Counted from the stretch's first letter, positions 1-9,799 are shown. The stretch is 64,000 nucleotides of DNA from UBA2862 sp045658005 (GCA_045658005.1 JAZOUD010000123.1:1-64000); one strand, 5' to 3'. A program made the numbers and translations. The notes: generated by a model from the letters alone, not told the origin.

Positions 1-4
1 GCAT
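1..4 (-). other. Possible start of a divergent gene leaving the window
   Basis: On the minus strand an ATG (bases 4-2) is preceded at about 6 nt by AAAGGGAG (roughly bases 10-18), a good ribosome-binding site. This suggests a gene transcribed leftwards out of the window. Only the first codon is visible, so no product can be given. Confidence 0.3.
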
Positions 5-29
5 GGTTTTTCTCCCTTTTGTTGTACGG

Positions 30-57
30 TTGAAGTAGTGGTGTACTGATATTATAC
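30..57 (+). promoter_or_regulatory. Candidate sigma-A promoter for the DUF2344-rng operon
   Basis: TTGAAG (30-35) lies 16 bp before TTATAC (52-57) in an AT-rich gap upstream of the first rightward gene. The match is moderate and other hexamer pairs are possible in this AT-rich stretch. Confidence 0.3.
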
Positions 58-170
58 AGCAAAAGTGGAGAAAAATCAGTTGATAAATGTATCAAAATCA
101 CTTGTATTTGCGGGCTTTCTCGACTTTTACAAGTGGCTAAAAACCGTTGAAAGAAGCAAAGGAGACAGGC

Positions 171-842
171 ATGAGGGCACTGATACGCTTTGGCAAGCAG
201 CCCAGGCTTCGCTTCATTTCCCATCTGGACCTCCAGCGCTTCTTTCAGCGCGCCGTCAATCGAACCGGACTGCCCATCGCCTGGAGCCAGGGCTTCAATC
301 CCCATCCGGTGATGTCCTTCGGCTCGGCGCTGGCATTGGGCTGGACCAGCGAATACGAGGTCATCGACATCAAGCTGAGCGCGCCGATGGGGCGCAAGCG
401 CACCGAGGACGCCGTTCGCGCCGCGCTGCCGGAGGATCTGCCGGTCCTGGAGGTGCGCATGGTGGACGACCGCCACGCCGCGCCGATGTCGCTGGTGCGC
501 ATGTCGGATTATGTGGTGCGGCTGGAGGGGGAGAGCGCCCCGGCGGTCATCGGCCAGATCCCGGCCTTCCTCGAGAGGGAGGTCGTGGACGCGGTAAAGA
601 AGACCAAGTCCGGCGAGAAGATCATCAACGCCCGGCCCCTCGTGCTGTCGCTGGAGGCGCTGGACGCGAATCGCTTCAGCGCGCGGCTGATGCTCACCGA
701 GAGCCAGTCCATCAAGCCGGAGCTGCTGGTGGGCCTGCTTGCGGACATGGCCGGGGTCGAAGCGCCCCAGGCCCGGGTCCATCGCACGATGCTGCTGGGT
801 CTGGACGCGGCGGGCGAACCCGCGCCGCTGATGGCGCTGTAG
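171..842 (+). CDS. DUF2344 / radical-SAM-linked protein
   Basis: This 223-residue protein belongs to the TIGR03936/DUF2344 family, which is found beside or fused to a B12-binding radical SAM protein and next to RNase G; its biochemical role is not established. Family signatures are visible near the N-terminus: FISHLD (residues 15-20) and SQGFNPHP (39-46). The ATG at 171 is preferred over an upstream TTG (147) because GGAG at 161-164 sits 6 nt before it. In most Clostridia the radical SAM partner lies immediately upstream. Here the upstream side is a promoter-like gap and a divergent start, so the partner is absent or elsewhere. rng follows after 13 nt, implying co-transcription. Confidence 0.85.
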   Translation: MRALIRFGKQPRLRFISHLDLQRFFQRAVNRTGLPIAWSQGFNPHPVMSFGSALALGWTSEYEVIDIKLSAPMGRKRTEDAVRAALPEDLPVLEVRMVDDRHAAPMSLVRMSDYVVRLEGESAPAVIGQIPAFLEREVVDAVKKTKSGEKIINARPLVLSLEALDANRFSARLMLTESQSIKPELLVGLLADMAGVEAPQARVHRTMLLGLDAAGEPAPLMAL

Positions 843-855
843 GGGTGGCATCGGT

Positions 856-2310
856 ATGAAAAAGGTCCTGTTGATGGAGCGTGTGATGGACCAGACACGG
901 CTGGCGGTCATCGAGGACGGACAGCTGTGCGAGCTTTACCACCAGCGTCCAAACGATGAAAACCTGTCCGGCAACATCTACCTGGGCCGCGTGGAGAACG
1001 TGCTGCCCGGCATGAACGCGGCCTTTGTGGATATCGGCATGAAAAAAAACGGCTTCCTCGCCGCCGGAGACATACGGCTGTTTGCCCAGGGCGACAGGGC
1101 GCTGGCGGGCATGCTGGGCAAGGTGCGCATCGAAAAGCTTGTGCGCCCTGGCCAGCTGCTGGTACAGGCCATACGCGCCGAACCCAGCGCGAAGGGCGCG
1201 CGTCTGTCCTGCCACATCACGCTGCCCGGTCGCAGCATGGTGCTGCTGGCGGGCATAAAGTATGTCGGGATATCCAAAAAGATCGCAAGCGATGACGAAC
1301 GCGCCCGCCTGCGCAACATCGGCCTTTCTCTGACGCGGGACGGGACAGGCGGCGTCATACTGCGCACGGCGGCACAGGGCATGGACGAAGCGCGGCTTCG
1401 GGCGGAATACGCGGCTTTGAATACCCGGTGGGCCGAACTGCAGCGGCGTGCGGAATACACGTCGGGACCGAAGCTGGTCTATGATGACAACGACCTGGCG
1501 CTGCACGCGGTGCGGGACATGCTGGCGGAGGACGTCGAAGCCATCTGGGCGGACGACAGAGCGTGCCATGAACGCCTGAGGGCCCTGGCTGAAGGCATGG
1601 CGCCGGAGCTGGCGGACAGGATCCAGAGGCATACCGGCGATGCGCCGCTTTTCGACCTCTACAGGGTGGACGCCCAGGCGGACAAGGCCCTGGAGCGGTA
1701 CGTCTGGTTGAAGAGCGGCGGTTCGCTGGTGATCGAGGAGACCGAGGCCCTGACCGTCGTGGACGTGAACACCGGCAAGAACACCGGCAAAAGGGATTCG
1801 GACGACACCATCCTCGCGGTCAACCTCGAGGCGGCAAGGGAGCTGATGCGCCAGCTTCGGCTGCGGGACATCGGCGGCACAGTCGTCGTCGATTTCATCA
1901 ACATGCGAAGGGAAGCCGACCGCCAGACGCTGCTGGCGGCGCTACGGGAATGCGCGGCGAATGACCGCAACCGCACCCGGGTGGTGGACATCACCGCCCT
2001 GGGGCTGGTGGAGCTGACCCGGAAGCGGGCGCGGCAGAGCCTGTCAAGCCAGCTGACCCACACCTGCCCTACCTGCGACGGCAACGGCGTCGTTCCCGCC
2101 CACGAGGCCACGGCGCGCAGGGCGGTGCGCGAGCTCTGGCGGCGCAGGCGGGGCGGGGACGATACGGCGCTTCGATTGGAGGCGGCCTCCGGCGTATGCG
2201 GATGGATCAAAAGGATCGGCATCCCCGAGGGGGGCCGGACAGAGCTGTCGCCCACGGATGCGCACGGGGAAGGGGCGTACCGCTTCACGCCCATACAAAG
2301 CGAACACTGA
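856..2310 (+). CDS. rng: Ribonuclease G/E family endoribonuclease
   Basis: A 484-residue RNase E/G family enzyme, which cuts single-stranded AU-rich RNA and takes part in rRNA 5' maturation and mRNA decay. An S1-like RNA-binding region spans about residues 38-120. The DNase I-like catalytic part carries VVDVNTG with Asp303 and VVVDFINM with Asp346, the conserved Mg-binding aspartates. CPTCDGNG (Cys404, Cys407) matches the zinc-link motif that holds the family's dimers together. There is no long RNase E-type C-terminal scaffold, so it is RNase G-like. It follows DUF2344 and precedes miaB; the common downstream partners rplU-rpmA are not here. Confidence 0.93.
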   Translation: MKKVLLMERVMDQTRLAVIEDGQLCELYHQRPNDENLSGNIYLGRVENVLPGMNAAFVDIGMKKNGFLAAGDIRLFAQGDRALAGMLGKVRIEKLVRPGQLLVQAIRAEPSAKGARLSCHITLPGRSMVLLAGIKYVGISKKIASDDERARLRNIGLSLTRDGTGGVILRTAAQGMDEARLRAEYAALNTRWAELQRRAEYTSGPKLVYDDNDLALHAVRDMLAEDVEAIWADDRACHERLRALAEGMAPELADRIQRHTGDAPLFDLYRVDAQADKALERYVWLKSGGSLVIEETEALTVVDVNTGKNTGKRDSDDTILAVNLEAARELMRQLRLRDIGGTVVVDFINMRREADRQTLLAALRECAANDRNRTRVVDITALGLVELTRKRARQSLSSQLTHTCPTCDGNGVVPAHEATARRAVRELWRRRRGGDDTALRLEAASGVCGWIKRIGIPEGGRTELSPTDAHGEGAYRFTPIQSEH

Positions 2311-2324
2311 AACGAGGTTCTCAA

Positions 2325-3725
2325 ATGAAGGAAAGACCGGTTGTGCCCCAGGAGGAGATGCTGCGCCAGCAGGAATTCATGCAGCTGGTGAGCCGCCTGG
2401 ATCAGCGCCCCCGCAGCTACCACATCGTCTCGATGGGCTGCCAGATGAACGAGCGGGATTCCGAATCCATCGCGGGCATGCTGGAGCAGATGGGCATGGT
2501 CCATGCGCCCGTTCGCGAGGACGCGGACCTGATCCTCTACAACACCTGCTGCGTGCGGGAAAACGCCGAGAACAAGGCGCTGGGCAACGTGATCTGGCTG
2601 AAGGAACTGAAGAAGGTCAAGCCGGAGCTGATGATCTGCGTGGGCGGCTGCATGACCCAGGAGAAGGGCATGGCGGCGATGATGAAGGCCCGCTATCCCT
2701 TCATCGACCTGGTCTACGGCACCCACAACCTGTACCGCCTGCCGGAATACGTCTACCGCGTGCTGACGGAAAAACACCCCGTGGTGGAGGTCATCGACAC
2801 CGACGGCGAGGTGGTGGAGGGCATGCCCGAGAAGCGCAAAAGCCGCTTCAACGCCTTCGTCAACATCATGTACGGCTGCAACAACTTCTGCACCTACTGC
2901 ATCGTGCCCTATGTTCGGGGCCGGGAGCGCTCCCGCACGCCGGAGGCTGTCATCGCCGAATGCCTGCGGCTGCAGGACGAGGGGGCCCAGGAGATCATGC
3001 TGCTGGGACAGAATGTCAATTCCTACCGCGGCGGCGGCGCGGAATTCGCGGAGCTGCTGTATCGGATCGACCGGTTGGGAATACCCCGCATACGCTTCAT
3101 GACCTCCCATCCCAAGGACCTGTCTGACGAGCTGATCTGTGCCTTCGGGGAGCTGAAGCACCTGATGCCCCAGCTGCACCTGCCGGTACAGGCGGGCAGC
3201 GACGAGATCCTCAGGCGCATGAACCGGAGCTATACCCGGGAACACTACCTGGAACTGGTGCGCAGGCTGCGGGCCGTCTGCCCGGATATCGGACTGACTA
3301 GCGACATCATCGTCGGCTTTCCGGGCGAGACTCTGGAGCAGTTTGAGGAGACGATGTCCCTGGCGCGCGAGGTGCGCTTTGACGCCGCCTATACCTTCAT
3401 CTACTCGCCCCGCAAGGGCACGAAGGCCGCGACCTATCCCGATGACACGCCCTATGCGATCAAGAGCGAGCGCATACAGCGGCTGATCGACCTGCAGCAG
3501 GCCATCGCCCTCGAGGTGCTCGAGGCCCAGGTGGGAAAGCGGGAGAAGGTGCTGGTGGAGGCCGTCTCCACCCGGGACAGCCATTCCGTCGGCGGCAAGA
3601 CCCCCAGGGGCCACATGGTCAACTTCGCAGGCGAGCCTTCGCTGATCGGACGCTTTGCCGACGTGGAAATCACCTCTGCCGGGCGCAATACGCTGCGCGG
3701 CAGGATCATCAATCCGGAGGAATAA
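2325..3725 (+). CDS. miaB: tRNA-2-methylthio-N6-dimethylallyladenosine synthase
   Basis: MiaB is a radical SAM methylthiotransferase that converts i6A37 to ms2i6A37 in tRNAs reading U-starting codons. The 466-residue protein shows the three N-terminal cluster cysteines (Cys39 in MGCQMNERD, the NTC cysteine at 75, Cys109 in GGCMTQE). The radical SAM motif CNNFCTYC (Cys185, Cys189, Cys192) follows, and a C-terminal TRAM-type region ends in TLRGRI. The ATG at 2325 is chosen over in-frame codons inside rng because GAGG at 2314-2317 precedes it at a suitable distance. miaA, which makes the i6A substrate, lies in the same run of genes. Confidence 0.96.
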   Translation: MKERPVVPQEEMLRQQEFMQLVSRLDQRPRSYHIVSMGCQMNERDSESIAGMLEQMGMVHAPVREDADLILYNTCCVRENAENKALGNVIWLKELKKVKPELMICVGGCMTQEKGMAAMMKARYPFIDLVYGTHNLYRLPEYVYRVLTEKHPVVEVIDTDGEVVEGMPEKRKSRFNAFVNIMYGCNNFCTYCIVPYVRGRERSRTPEAVIAECLRLQDEGAQEIMLLGQNVNSYRGGGAEFAELLYRIDRLGIPRIRFMTSHPKDLSDELICAFGELKHLMPQLHLPVQAGSDEILRRMNRSYTREHYLELVRRLRAVCPDIGLTSDIIVGFPGETLEQFEETMSLAREVRFDAAYTFIYSPRKGTKAATYPDDTPYAIKSERIQRLIDLQQAIALEVLEAQVGKREKVLVEAVSTRDSHSVGGKTPRGHMVNFAGEPSLIGRFADVEITSAGRNTLRGRIINPEE

Positions 3726-3730
3726 TCACT

Positions 3731-4126
3731 ATGGATGCAGTATTTCAAAAGACCCGGGAGTTGGGCCAGGCGCTGATGGAGAGCGAGGCCTACCAGAAGA
3801 TGAAGGCCGCCGAGGACAGGGCGATGCAGAACCAGGAGGCGGCGCGGACGATGGGCGAATACCTTGAAAAGCGCCAGGCGCTGCAGACCATGATGCAGTC
3901 TGAAAACCCCGATCCCGGCGCGCTGAAGCGCATCTCTGACGAGATGGACGAGGCCCAGGAGCGGCTTCAGATGATGGACGACATCGTGGCGCTGACCGAG
4001 GCGCGCAACGCATTCAACGCCCTGATCGGCCAGATCAACCAGGTGCTCCAGTTCATCGTCACCGGCGAGATGCAAGAGCCCTCGGGCTGCTCCGGCAGCT
4101 GCGCGTCCTGCCCGGGGTGCCATTAA
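3731..4126 (+). CDS. YlbF/YmcA family protein with cysteine-rich tail
   Basis: A 131-residue helical protein of the YlbF/YmcA (Com_YlbF) family. In Bacillus subtilis YlbF, YmcA and YaaT form the Y-complex, which affects RNase Y action, sporulation and competence and binds Fe-S clusters. The body (residues 1-110) is charged and coiled-coil-like. The last dozen residues contain Cys120, Cys124, Cys127 and Cys130, a compact C-x3-C-x2-C-x2-C group that could ligate a cluster. The gene starts 5 nt after miaB with GGAGG overlapping the miaB end, matching the Bacillus ymcB(miaB)-ymcA order. Which paralogue it represents is not certain. Confidence 0.85.
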   Translation: MDAVFQKTRELGQALMESEAYQKMKAAEDRAMQNQEAARTMGEYLEKRQALQTMMQSENPDPGALKRISDEMDEAQERLQMMDDIVALTEARNAFNALIGQINQVLQFIVTGEMQEPSGCSGSCASCPGCH

Positions 4127-4205
4127 TAAGCGACATAATTTAAGCGGTGGCCTGAGGGCCGCCACAGCGGTCGAAGATGCCGATTACCAATGCGAGGTGA
4201 ATCCC

Positions 4206-6797
4206 ATGCCCGTGACGCCGATGATGCAGCAATACCTGAACATCAAGGAGCAGTACCCCGGCACGATCCTGTTTTATCGCCTGGGGGACTTCTACGAGAT
4301 GTTCTTCGAGGACGCCAAGCTGGTCTCCCGTGAGCTGGAGCTGACGCTGACGGGCAAGGACTGCGGCCTGTCCGAGCGCGCGCCCATGTGCGGCGTGCCC
4401 TATCACGCGGTGGACACCTACCTGCAAAAGCTGATCGAAAAGGGCTACAAGGTGGCCATCTGCGAGCAGATGACCGACCCGGCCACTACTAAGGGGCTGG
4501 TGGAGCGGGAGGTCATACGGGTGGTGACGCCGGGCACGGTGATCGAGAGCAACATGCTGGAGGATCGCAAGGCCAATTACATCGCGGCCATATGCCTGCA
4601 GAAGAACCGGGCAGGCTGCGCATTCTGCGACGTGTCCACAGGCGAATTTTTCCTGTACCAGATCCAGGACGCCCGGGCGAACCTGTCCGACGAGCTGGCG
4701 CGCCTGTCGCCCAGCGAGGTGATCGTCAACGACAGGGAAGCGTTTTCCGAGCTTGAGAGCGAGCGCGCCCAGAAGGCGGAGGCGCTGGGGGATGAGTCCT
4801 TCGCCTATGCCGTCGCCTCGAAGGCGATGACCGCCCACTTCGGAAAGTCGATATCCGAACTGGGCTTTGACGGCCAGCGTCTGGCGGTCTGCGCCGCCGG
4901 GGCGCTGCTGGGCTACCTGACCCGCACCCAGAAGAACGCCCTCGCCCACATACTGACCGCGAAGCCCTATGAGAGCGCCGCTTACATGGCTCTGGACCGG
5001 GTGGCGCTGAGAAACCTCGAGCTGGCGGAGACGGCCCGGGGCAAGAGCCGAAAGGGCTCGCTGCTGTGGATACTGGACAAGACCGGCACCGCCATGGGAA
5101 GCCGCCTGCTGCGCGCGTGGATCGAGCGGCCACTGAAGGACAGGGCGCAGATCGAAGCCCGGCTGGACGCCGTCGGGGAGCTGATCGAAAACCCGATGAC
5201 CGCCGAGAGCCTGCGACAGACCTTTGACAGCGTCTATGACGTCGAACGCCTGCTCAGCAGGATCGCCTACGACACCGTCAACGCCCGGGACTGCCTGGCG
5301 CTGGTGGCCACGCTGGACTGCGTGCCGCTGATTCGGGAGTACTGTGGCGAGCTGCATTCGAAGCTGATTCGCCAGACGATGGAAGTCCTGGACCCGCTGA
5401 AGGCGCTGACGGATACGCTGCGCCGGGCCATTTCCCCGGACGCGCCCATCTCCGTGCGGGACGGCGGCATGATCCGGGAGGGCTACAGCGCCGAGCTTGA
5501 CGAGCTGCGCCAGATCGGCAGCCACGGCAAGGAATACCTGGCAGGCCTGGAGGCAAGGGAGCGGGAGCGCACCGGCATCAAAAACCTCAAGGTGGGCTAC
5601 AACCGGGTGTTCGGCTATTACATCGAGGTGACCAAGTCCTTTTACGACCAGGTGCCCTATGACTACGTTCGCAAGCAGACCCTGGCCAACGCCGAGCGCT
5701 TCATCACCGAGGAGCTCAAGGCGTTGGAGAGCAAGATCCTCGGGGCGGAGGAGAACGCCATACGCCTGGAATATTCGCTGTTCTGCGAGATAAGGGAGCA
5801 GCTCAAGCAGAGCCTGGCCCGGCTCCAGGGCACCGTGACGGGGCTCAAGACGCTGGACGTGCTGCTGTCCCTGGCCAGGGTGGCCTCCGAATACAATTAT
5901 GTTCGGCCGTCCATCAATGACGAGGGCAGGTACACCATCGAAAACGGGCGTCATCCCGTGGTGGAGGCTTCCATCGGTCGGGAGCGGTTCGTGCCCAACG
6001 ACACGGCCCTGACCCAGCAGGAGCGGGTGATGATCATCACCGGCCCGAACATGGCGGGCAAATCCACCTACATGCGCCAGGTGGCGCTGATCGTGCTGAT
6101 GGCCCACATGGGCTCCTTCGTGCCGGCCACCGCCGCCGACATCGCCATCACCGACCGGATATTCACCCGCATCGGCGCGTCGGACGACCTGTACGGCGGC
6201 CAGTCCACCTTCATGGTGGAGATGAGCGAAATGGCCACGATACTGAAGTTCGCCACCCCAAAGAGCCTGCTGATCCTGGACGAGGTGGGGCGGGGGACCT
6301 CGACCTTCGACGGCCTGTCCATCGCCTGGGCGGCGGTGGAGTACATCGCGGGGCCCAAGTGCGGCGCGCGCACGCTGTTCGCCACCCACTACCACGAGCT
6401 GTCCGAGCTGGAGGGCCAGCTGGAGGGCGTGGTCAACTTCCGAATCACCGCCAAGGAGCAGGGGGAGGACGTGATCTTCCTGCGCAAGATCGTCCGGGGC
6501 GGCGCAGACCGCAGCTACGGCGTCTCCGTGGCGCGGCTGGCAGGCCTGCCCAAGTCGCTGATCGCCAGGGCACGCCAGATCATGGCGCGGCTGGAGGTGG
6601 AGGGGCAGACTCGGGGCACCATCGGCCAGAACATACTGGACGACCGCAAGAAGCCCCAGGACCGCCAGCTCGGCCTTATGGACTTCCAGCCGATGGAGCT
6701 GGTGCAGGAGATCGCAGCGCTGGACGTGGTCAGCATGACGCCCATCGACGCGCTGAACAAGCTGTTTGAGATCAACGAAAAGGCCAAGCGGATATAA
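4206..6797 (+). CDS. mutS: DNA mismatch repair protein MutS
   Basis: MutS recognises base mismatches and small loops and uses ATP to recruit MutL. The 863-residue protein has the mismatch-reading motif FYE (Phe29-Tyr30-Glu31), connector, lever and clamp regions, and a C-terminal ABC ATPase. Its Walker A is GPNMAGKST near residue 613 and its Walker B is LLILDEVGRGTSTFD near 690. The ATG at 4206 has GAGGTGA 5 nt upstream; an earlier GTG at 4197 overlaps that ribosome site and is less likely. mutL follows after 15 nt, so the repair pair is co-transcribed. Confidence 0.97.
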   Translation: MPVTPMMQQYLNIKEQYPGTILFYRLGDFYEMFFEDAKLVSRELELTLTGKDCGLSERAPMCGVPYHAVDTYLQKLIEKGYKVAICEQMTDPATTKGLVEREVIRVVTPGTVIESNMLEDRKANYIAAICLQKNRAGCAFCDVSTGEFFLYQIQDARANLSDELARLSPSEVIVNDREAFSELESERAQKAEALGDESFAYAVASKAMTAHFGKSISELGFDGQRLAVCAAGALLGYLTRTQKNALAHILTAKPYESAAYMALDRVALRNLELAETARGKSRKGSLLWILDKTGTAMGSRLLRAWIERPLKDRAQIEARLDAVGELIENPMTAESLRQTFDSVYDVERLLSRIAYDTVNARDCLALVATLDCVPLIREYCGELHSKLIRQTMEVLDPLKALTDTLRRAISPDAPISVRDGGMIREGYSAELDELRQIGSHGKEYLAGLEARERERTGIKNLKVGYNRVFGYYIEVTKSFYDQVPYDYVRKQTLANAERFITEELKALESKILGAEENAIRLEYSLFCEIREQLKQSLARLQGTVTGLKTLDVLLSLARVASEYNYVRPSINDEGRYTIENGRHPVVEASIGRERFVPNDTALTQQERVMIITGPNMAGKSTYMRQVALIVLMAHMGSFVPATAADIAITDRIFTRIGASDDLYGGQSTFMVEMSEMATILKFATPKSLLILDEVGRGTSTFDGLSIAWAAVEYIAGPKCGARTLFATHYHELSELEGQLEGVVNFRITAKEQGEDVIFLRKIVRGGADRSYGVSVARLAGLPKSLIARARQIMARLEVEGQTRGTIGQNILDDRKKPQDRQLGLMDFQPMELVQEIAALDVVSMTPIDALNKLFEINEKAKRI

Positions 6798-6812
6798 ACG
6801 GAGGATACAATC

Positions 6813-8798
6813 ATGCCGATTCGCGTATTGGACGCCGCAACCGTCGGCAGGATCGCCGCCGGCGAGGTGGTTGAACGCCCCAGCTCGGTGGTTAAGGAGC
6901 TGATGGAAAACGCCATCGACGCCGGCGCTACCGCCGTCACCGTGGAGATCAAGGGCGGCGGGATCGACTACCTTCGGGTGACCGACAACGGCTGCGGCAT
7001 CGAGCCGAACCAAGTGCGGCTGGCCTTTGAGAACCACGCCACCTCGAAGCTGCAGAGCGCCGACCAGCTGGACGACATCCGCACGCTGGGCTTTCGCGGC
7101 GAGGCGCTGCCCTCCATCGCGTCGGTCTCCCACGTGGAGATGACCACCCGCGCCAGGGGGCAGGACACCGGCGTCAGGCTGAACATCGACGGCGGGGCGG
7201 ACCTGCGCGTGAAGGAGACCGGCTGCCCGGAGGGCACCACCTTCGTGATGAAGGACCTGTTCTACAATCTGCCGGTGCGCAGGGCGTTTTTGAAAAAGCC
7301 CGCCTACGAGGGCGGACTGGTGGGCGACGTGGTGGCGCGGATGATCATGGGCAACCCTGATATCGCCGTGCGCTACATCAACAACGGCACCAACGTCTAT
7401 CACAGCTTCGGCGACGACAAGCTGCGCCACGCGGTGTTTGCGGTCTACGGAAAGCAGACGGCGGAGCAGATGGTCGAGGTGGACGCCTGCGAGGGCGGCA
7501 CCCGCATCCATGGGCTGATCGGCATCGGCGAGCAGGCCAAGGCCACGCGGGCCCATCAATCCTTTTTCATCAACGGGCGGACCGTGCGCTGTGCGCTGCT
7601 GTCCAGGGCCCTGGAGGAGGTGTGCCGCAGCCGGGTGACCATCGGCATGTACCCGATGTGCGCGCTGAACCTGGTCGTGCCGCCCACCAGCGTGAATGTC
7701 AACGTGCATCCCAACAAGCTGGAGGTGCGCTTCAAGGACGAGGTCGCCATGCGCGCCGTGGCCGAGCGCCTGCTGAGAAGCGCATTCGAGGGCGAACGGG
7801 TGCTGCAGCTGGGCCCGGACCGGCCATCCAACGTGTCCGTGGAGCGGGTCGCCACCGTCCGGGAGATCGTCCCGGCACCCGCAGCCGTGGAAGAAAGCCC
7901 CGCCCCGGCATCGACCGTTCACAGGGAGGAAACCCCTCCGCCAGCCGCCGAATCCAATGTCAAGCCTGAACCGATGGCGCGGCAAGTCGAATCCAGGCCA
8001 GTCCAGCGCAGGGAAAAGCCGGTGCAGCTGGACGTGTTTCAGCGGGTGGTCCGCCAGGAGTTGCAAAAGCTGGGGGACACCCGGGGAAGCGTTTTGCGGG
8101 AGGATCGCCTTTCCAATCTCGCGCCAGCGCCGAAGGCTGAGGCTATAGAACAGGGGCCGCTGGAAGCACCGCCCGTTCAAAGCCAGACTGAAAGAGAGTC
8201 GCATGAGACGCCAGACGCGCCTCAAAAGTCGGCCTATCGCGTCATCGGCGTGGTGCTGAACACCTATATACTGATCGAGGCTGACGATTCGCTGGTGCTG
8301 ATCGACCAGCACGCGGCCCACGAGCGCCTTCAGTACGAGAAATTCATGGCGCAATTGGAGGCGGGCAGGGGCTCGCAGCAGCTGCTGACGCCGATGATCC
8401 TCCGTCTGTCCGCACGGGAGATCGCGCTGATCATGGACAATCTCGAGCCCCTGAGGGACGCCGGCTACGACGTGGAGCCCTTCGGCGAGACGGATATACA
8501 GGTCCGGGCCGTGCCCTTCATACTGGGCAAGGCGGACCTGAAGCCGGCCTTCATGGACACCGTTAACGCCCTGAACCGGGTTCGCAGCGCGACCGTCGAC
8601 CTGCGCCGGGCGGAGGTCATGCAGATGGCGTGCAAGAGCGCCGTCAAGGGCGGCGATCCGCTGAGCCGGGATGAGATCGAGGCGCTGATCCGCCAGATGC
8701 TGGATACCGGCGCGCCGCCGACCTGCCCCCACGGCAGGCCGGTGATGAAGGTGATCAGCCGCCGGGAGCTTGAAAAGATGTTCAAGCGCATACAGTGA
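6813..8798 (+). CDS. mutL: DNA mismatch repair protein MutL (endonuclease type)
   Basis: MutL couples MutS to strand incision. The 661-residue protein has a GHKL ATPase N-terminus (ELMENAIDAG with Glu32/Asn36, DNGCGI, GFRGEAL at about 93-99). A proline/glutamate-rich linker spans about residues 350-470, followed by a C-terminal dimerisation domain. That domain carries DQHAAHERLQYE near residue 497 and CPHGRP near 638, the metal-binding nuclease motifs. It is therefore expected to nick DNA itself, as in bacteria without MutH. The gene sits between mutS and miaA. Confidence 0.96.
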   Translation: MPIRVLDAATVGRIAAGEVVERPSSVVKELMENAIDAGATAVTVEIKGGGIDYLRVTDNGCGIEPNQVRLAFENHATSKLQSADQLDDIRTLGFRGEALPSIASVSHVEMTTRARGQDTGVRLNIDGGADLRVKETGCPEGTTFVMKDLFYNLPVRRAFLKKPAYEGGLVGDVVARMIMGNPDIAVRYINNGTNVYHSFGDDKLRHAVFAVYGKQTAEQMVEVDACEGGTRIHGLIGIGEQAKATRAHQSFFINGRTVRCALLSRALEEVCRSRVTIGMYPMCALNLVVPPTSVNVNVHPNKLEVRFKDEVAMRAVAERLLRSAFEGERVLQLGPDRPSNVSVERVATVREIVPAPAAVEESPAPASTVHREETPPPAAESNVKPEPMARQVESRPVQRREKPVQLDVFQRVVRQELQKLGDTRGSVLREDRLSNLAPAPKAEAIEQGPLEAPPVQSQTERESHETPDAPQKSAYRVIGVVLNTYILIEADDSLVLIDQHAAHERLQYEKFMAQLEAGRGSQQLLTPMILRLSAREIALIMDNLEPLRDAGYDVEPFGETDIQVRAVPFILGKADLKPAFMDTVNALNRVRSATVDLRRAEVMQMACKSAVKGGDPLSRDEIEALIRQMLDTGAPPTCPHGRPVMKVISRRELEKMFKRIQ

Positions 8799-8806
8799 GG
8801 CGGCCT

Positions 8807-9766
8807 ATGGAAAAGACGATACTGCCGGTGGTCGCCGGGCCCACGGCCTCCGGAAAGACCGCCTGCGCGGTCGAGCTCTGCAGGCTGGTGGGCGGCGAAG
8901 TGGTCTCCGCCGATTCCATGCAGATCTATTCCGGCATGGGCATACTCTCCGCCGCGCCCACGGCGGATGAGATGGCGGGCATACCGCACCACATGATCGG
9001 CTGCGTCGACCCCGCCAGCGGCTACTCCGCCGACGCCTACAGGGAGGCCGCCAAGGCCTGCATCCTGGGCATCGCCGCAAGGGGCAGGGTTCCCGTGCTG
9101 TGCGGCGGGACCGGGCTGTACATCGACGCGGTTACAAGGCCCATGAGCTTTTCCAGCCAGCGCAGCGACGAGGCGATGCACCGACAGCTGATGGAGATGG
9201 GGGAAACGCTGGAGGGCAGGCGGAAGTTGCACGACATGCTTCGCCAAATCGACCCGGCCTCCGCCGACAGGCTGCACGAAAACGACGTGCGCCGGATGAG
9301 CCGCGCCATTGAAATTTTCAGGCTCACGGGCATGACCCTGTCGGAGCATACCCGCTTGGACCGCCAGCGCCAGGGCGACTTCCGGGAGATCATCTTCGCG
9401 CCGGACTGGCCCAGGGATGTGCTGTACCGGCGCATCGACGCCCGTGTGGATAAAATGCTCGAAGACGGCCTGGTGGACGAGGTGCGCGCGCTGATGAATG
9501 CCGAGCAGCGGCATCCCACGGCGCTGCAGGCCATCGGCTACAAGGAGATCGCGGAGGCGCTTCGGGGCGAGATCACCATGGAATTCGCCGTCTATCTAAC
9601 GAAGAAGGCTTCCAGAAACCTGGCCAAGCGCCAGCTGACCTGGTTCAGGCGCGACCCCAGGGTGATCTGGCTGGCAGCGGAGGGGGAAACCGCCCGATCC
9701 CTGGCGGTACGGATGCGGGACGCCATCGTGGAGAAATTTGGCGATGCCGCGCTGCCCGTCGTGTGA
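8807..9766 (+). CDS. miaA: tRNA dimethylallyltransferase
   Basis: MiaA transfers a dimethylallyl group to A37 of tRNAs, making the i6A later methylthiolated by MiaB. The 319-residue protein has the P-loop GPTASGKT (11-18) and the substrate motif DSMQIY beginning at Asp36. The ATG at 8807 lies just after the mutL stop. A GTG at 8795 overlapping mutL is in frame but coincides with the GTGAGG ribosome site, so 8807 is preferred. The miaB-mutS-mutL-miaA order is shared with Bacillus, but hfq does not follow. Confidence 0.95.
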   Translation: MEKTILPVVAGPTASGKTACAVELCRLVGGEVVSADSMQIYSGMGILSAAPTADEMAGIPHHMIGCVDPASGYSADAYREAAKACILGIAARGRVPVLCGGTGLYIDAVTRPMSFSSQRSDEAMHRQLMEMGETLEGRRKLHDMLRQIDPASADRLHENDVRRMSRAIEIFRLTGMTLSEHTRLDRQRQGDFREIIFAPDWPRDVLYRRIDARVDKMLEDGLVDEVRALMNAEQRHPTALQAIGYKEIAEALRGEITMEFAVYLTKKASRNLAKRQLTWFRRDPRVIWLAAEGETARSLAVRMRDAIVEKFGDAALPVV

Positions 9767-9799
9767 TCGCCTTATTATCCATCAAAGGAAGTGAACCGC

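Noticed and set aside
1659..3614. A 650-codon minus-strand frame opposite rng and miaB
   Set aside because: Antisense to two catalytic-motif-complete genes; no recognisable domain or ribosome site.
4140..8732. A 1530-codon open frame on the minus strand opposite mutS and mutL
   Set aside because: Its translation is low-complexity (His/Leu/Gln/Arg-rich), matches no family, and is a mirror of codon bias in two clear genes on the other strand.
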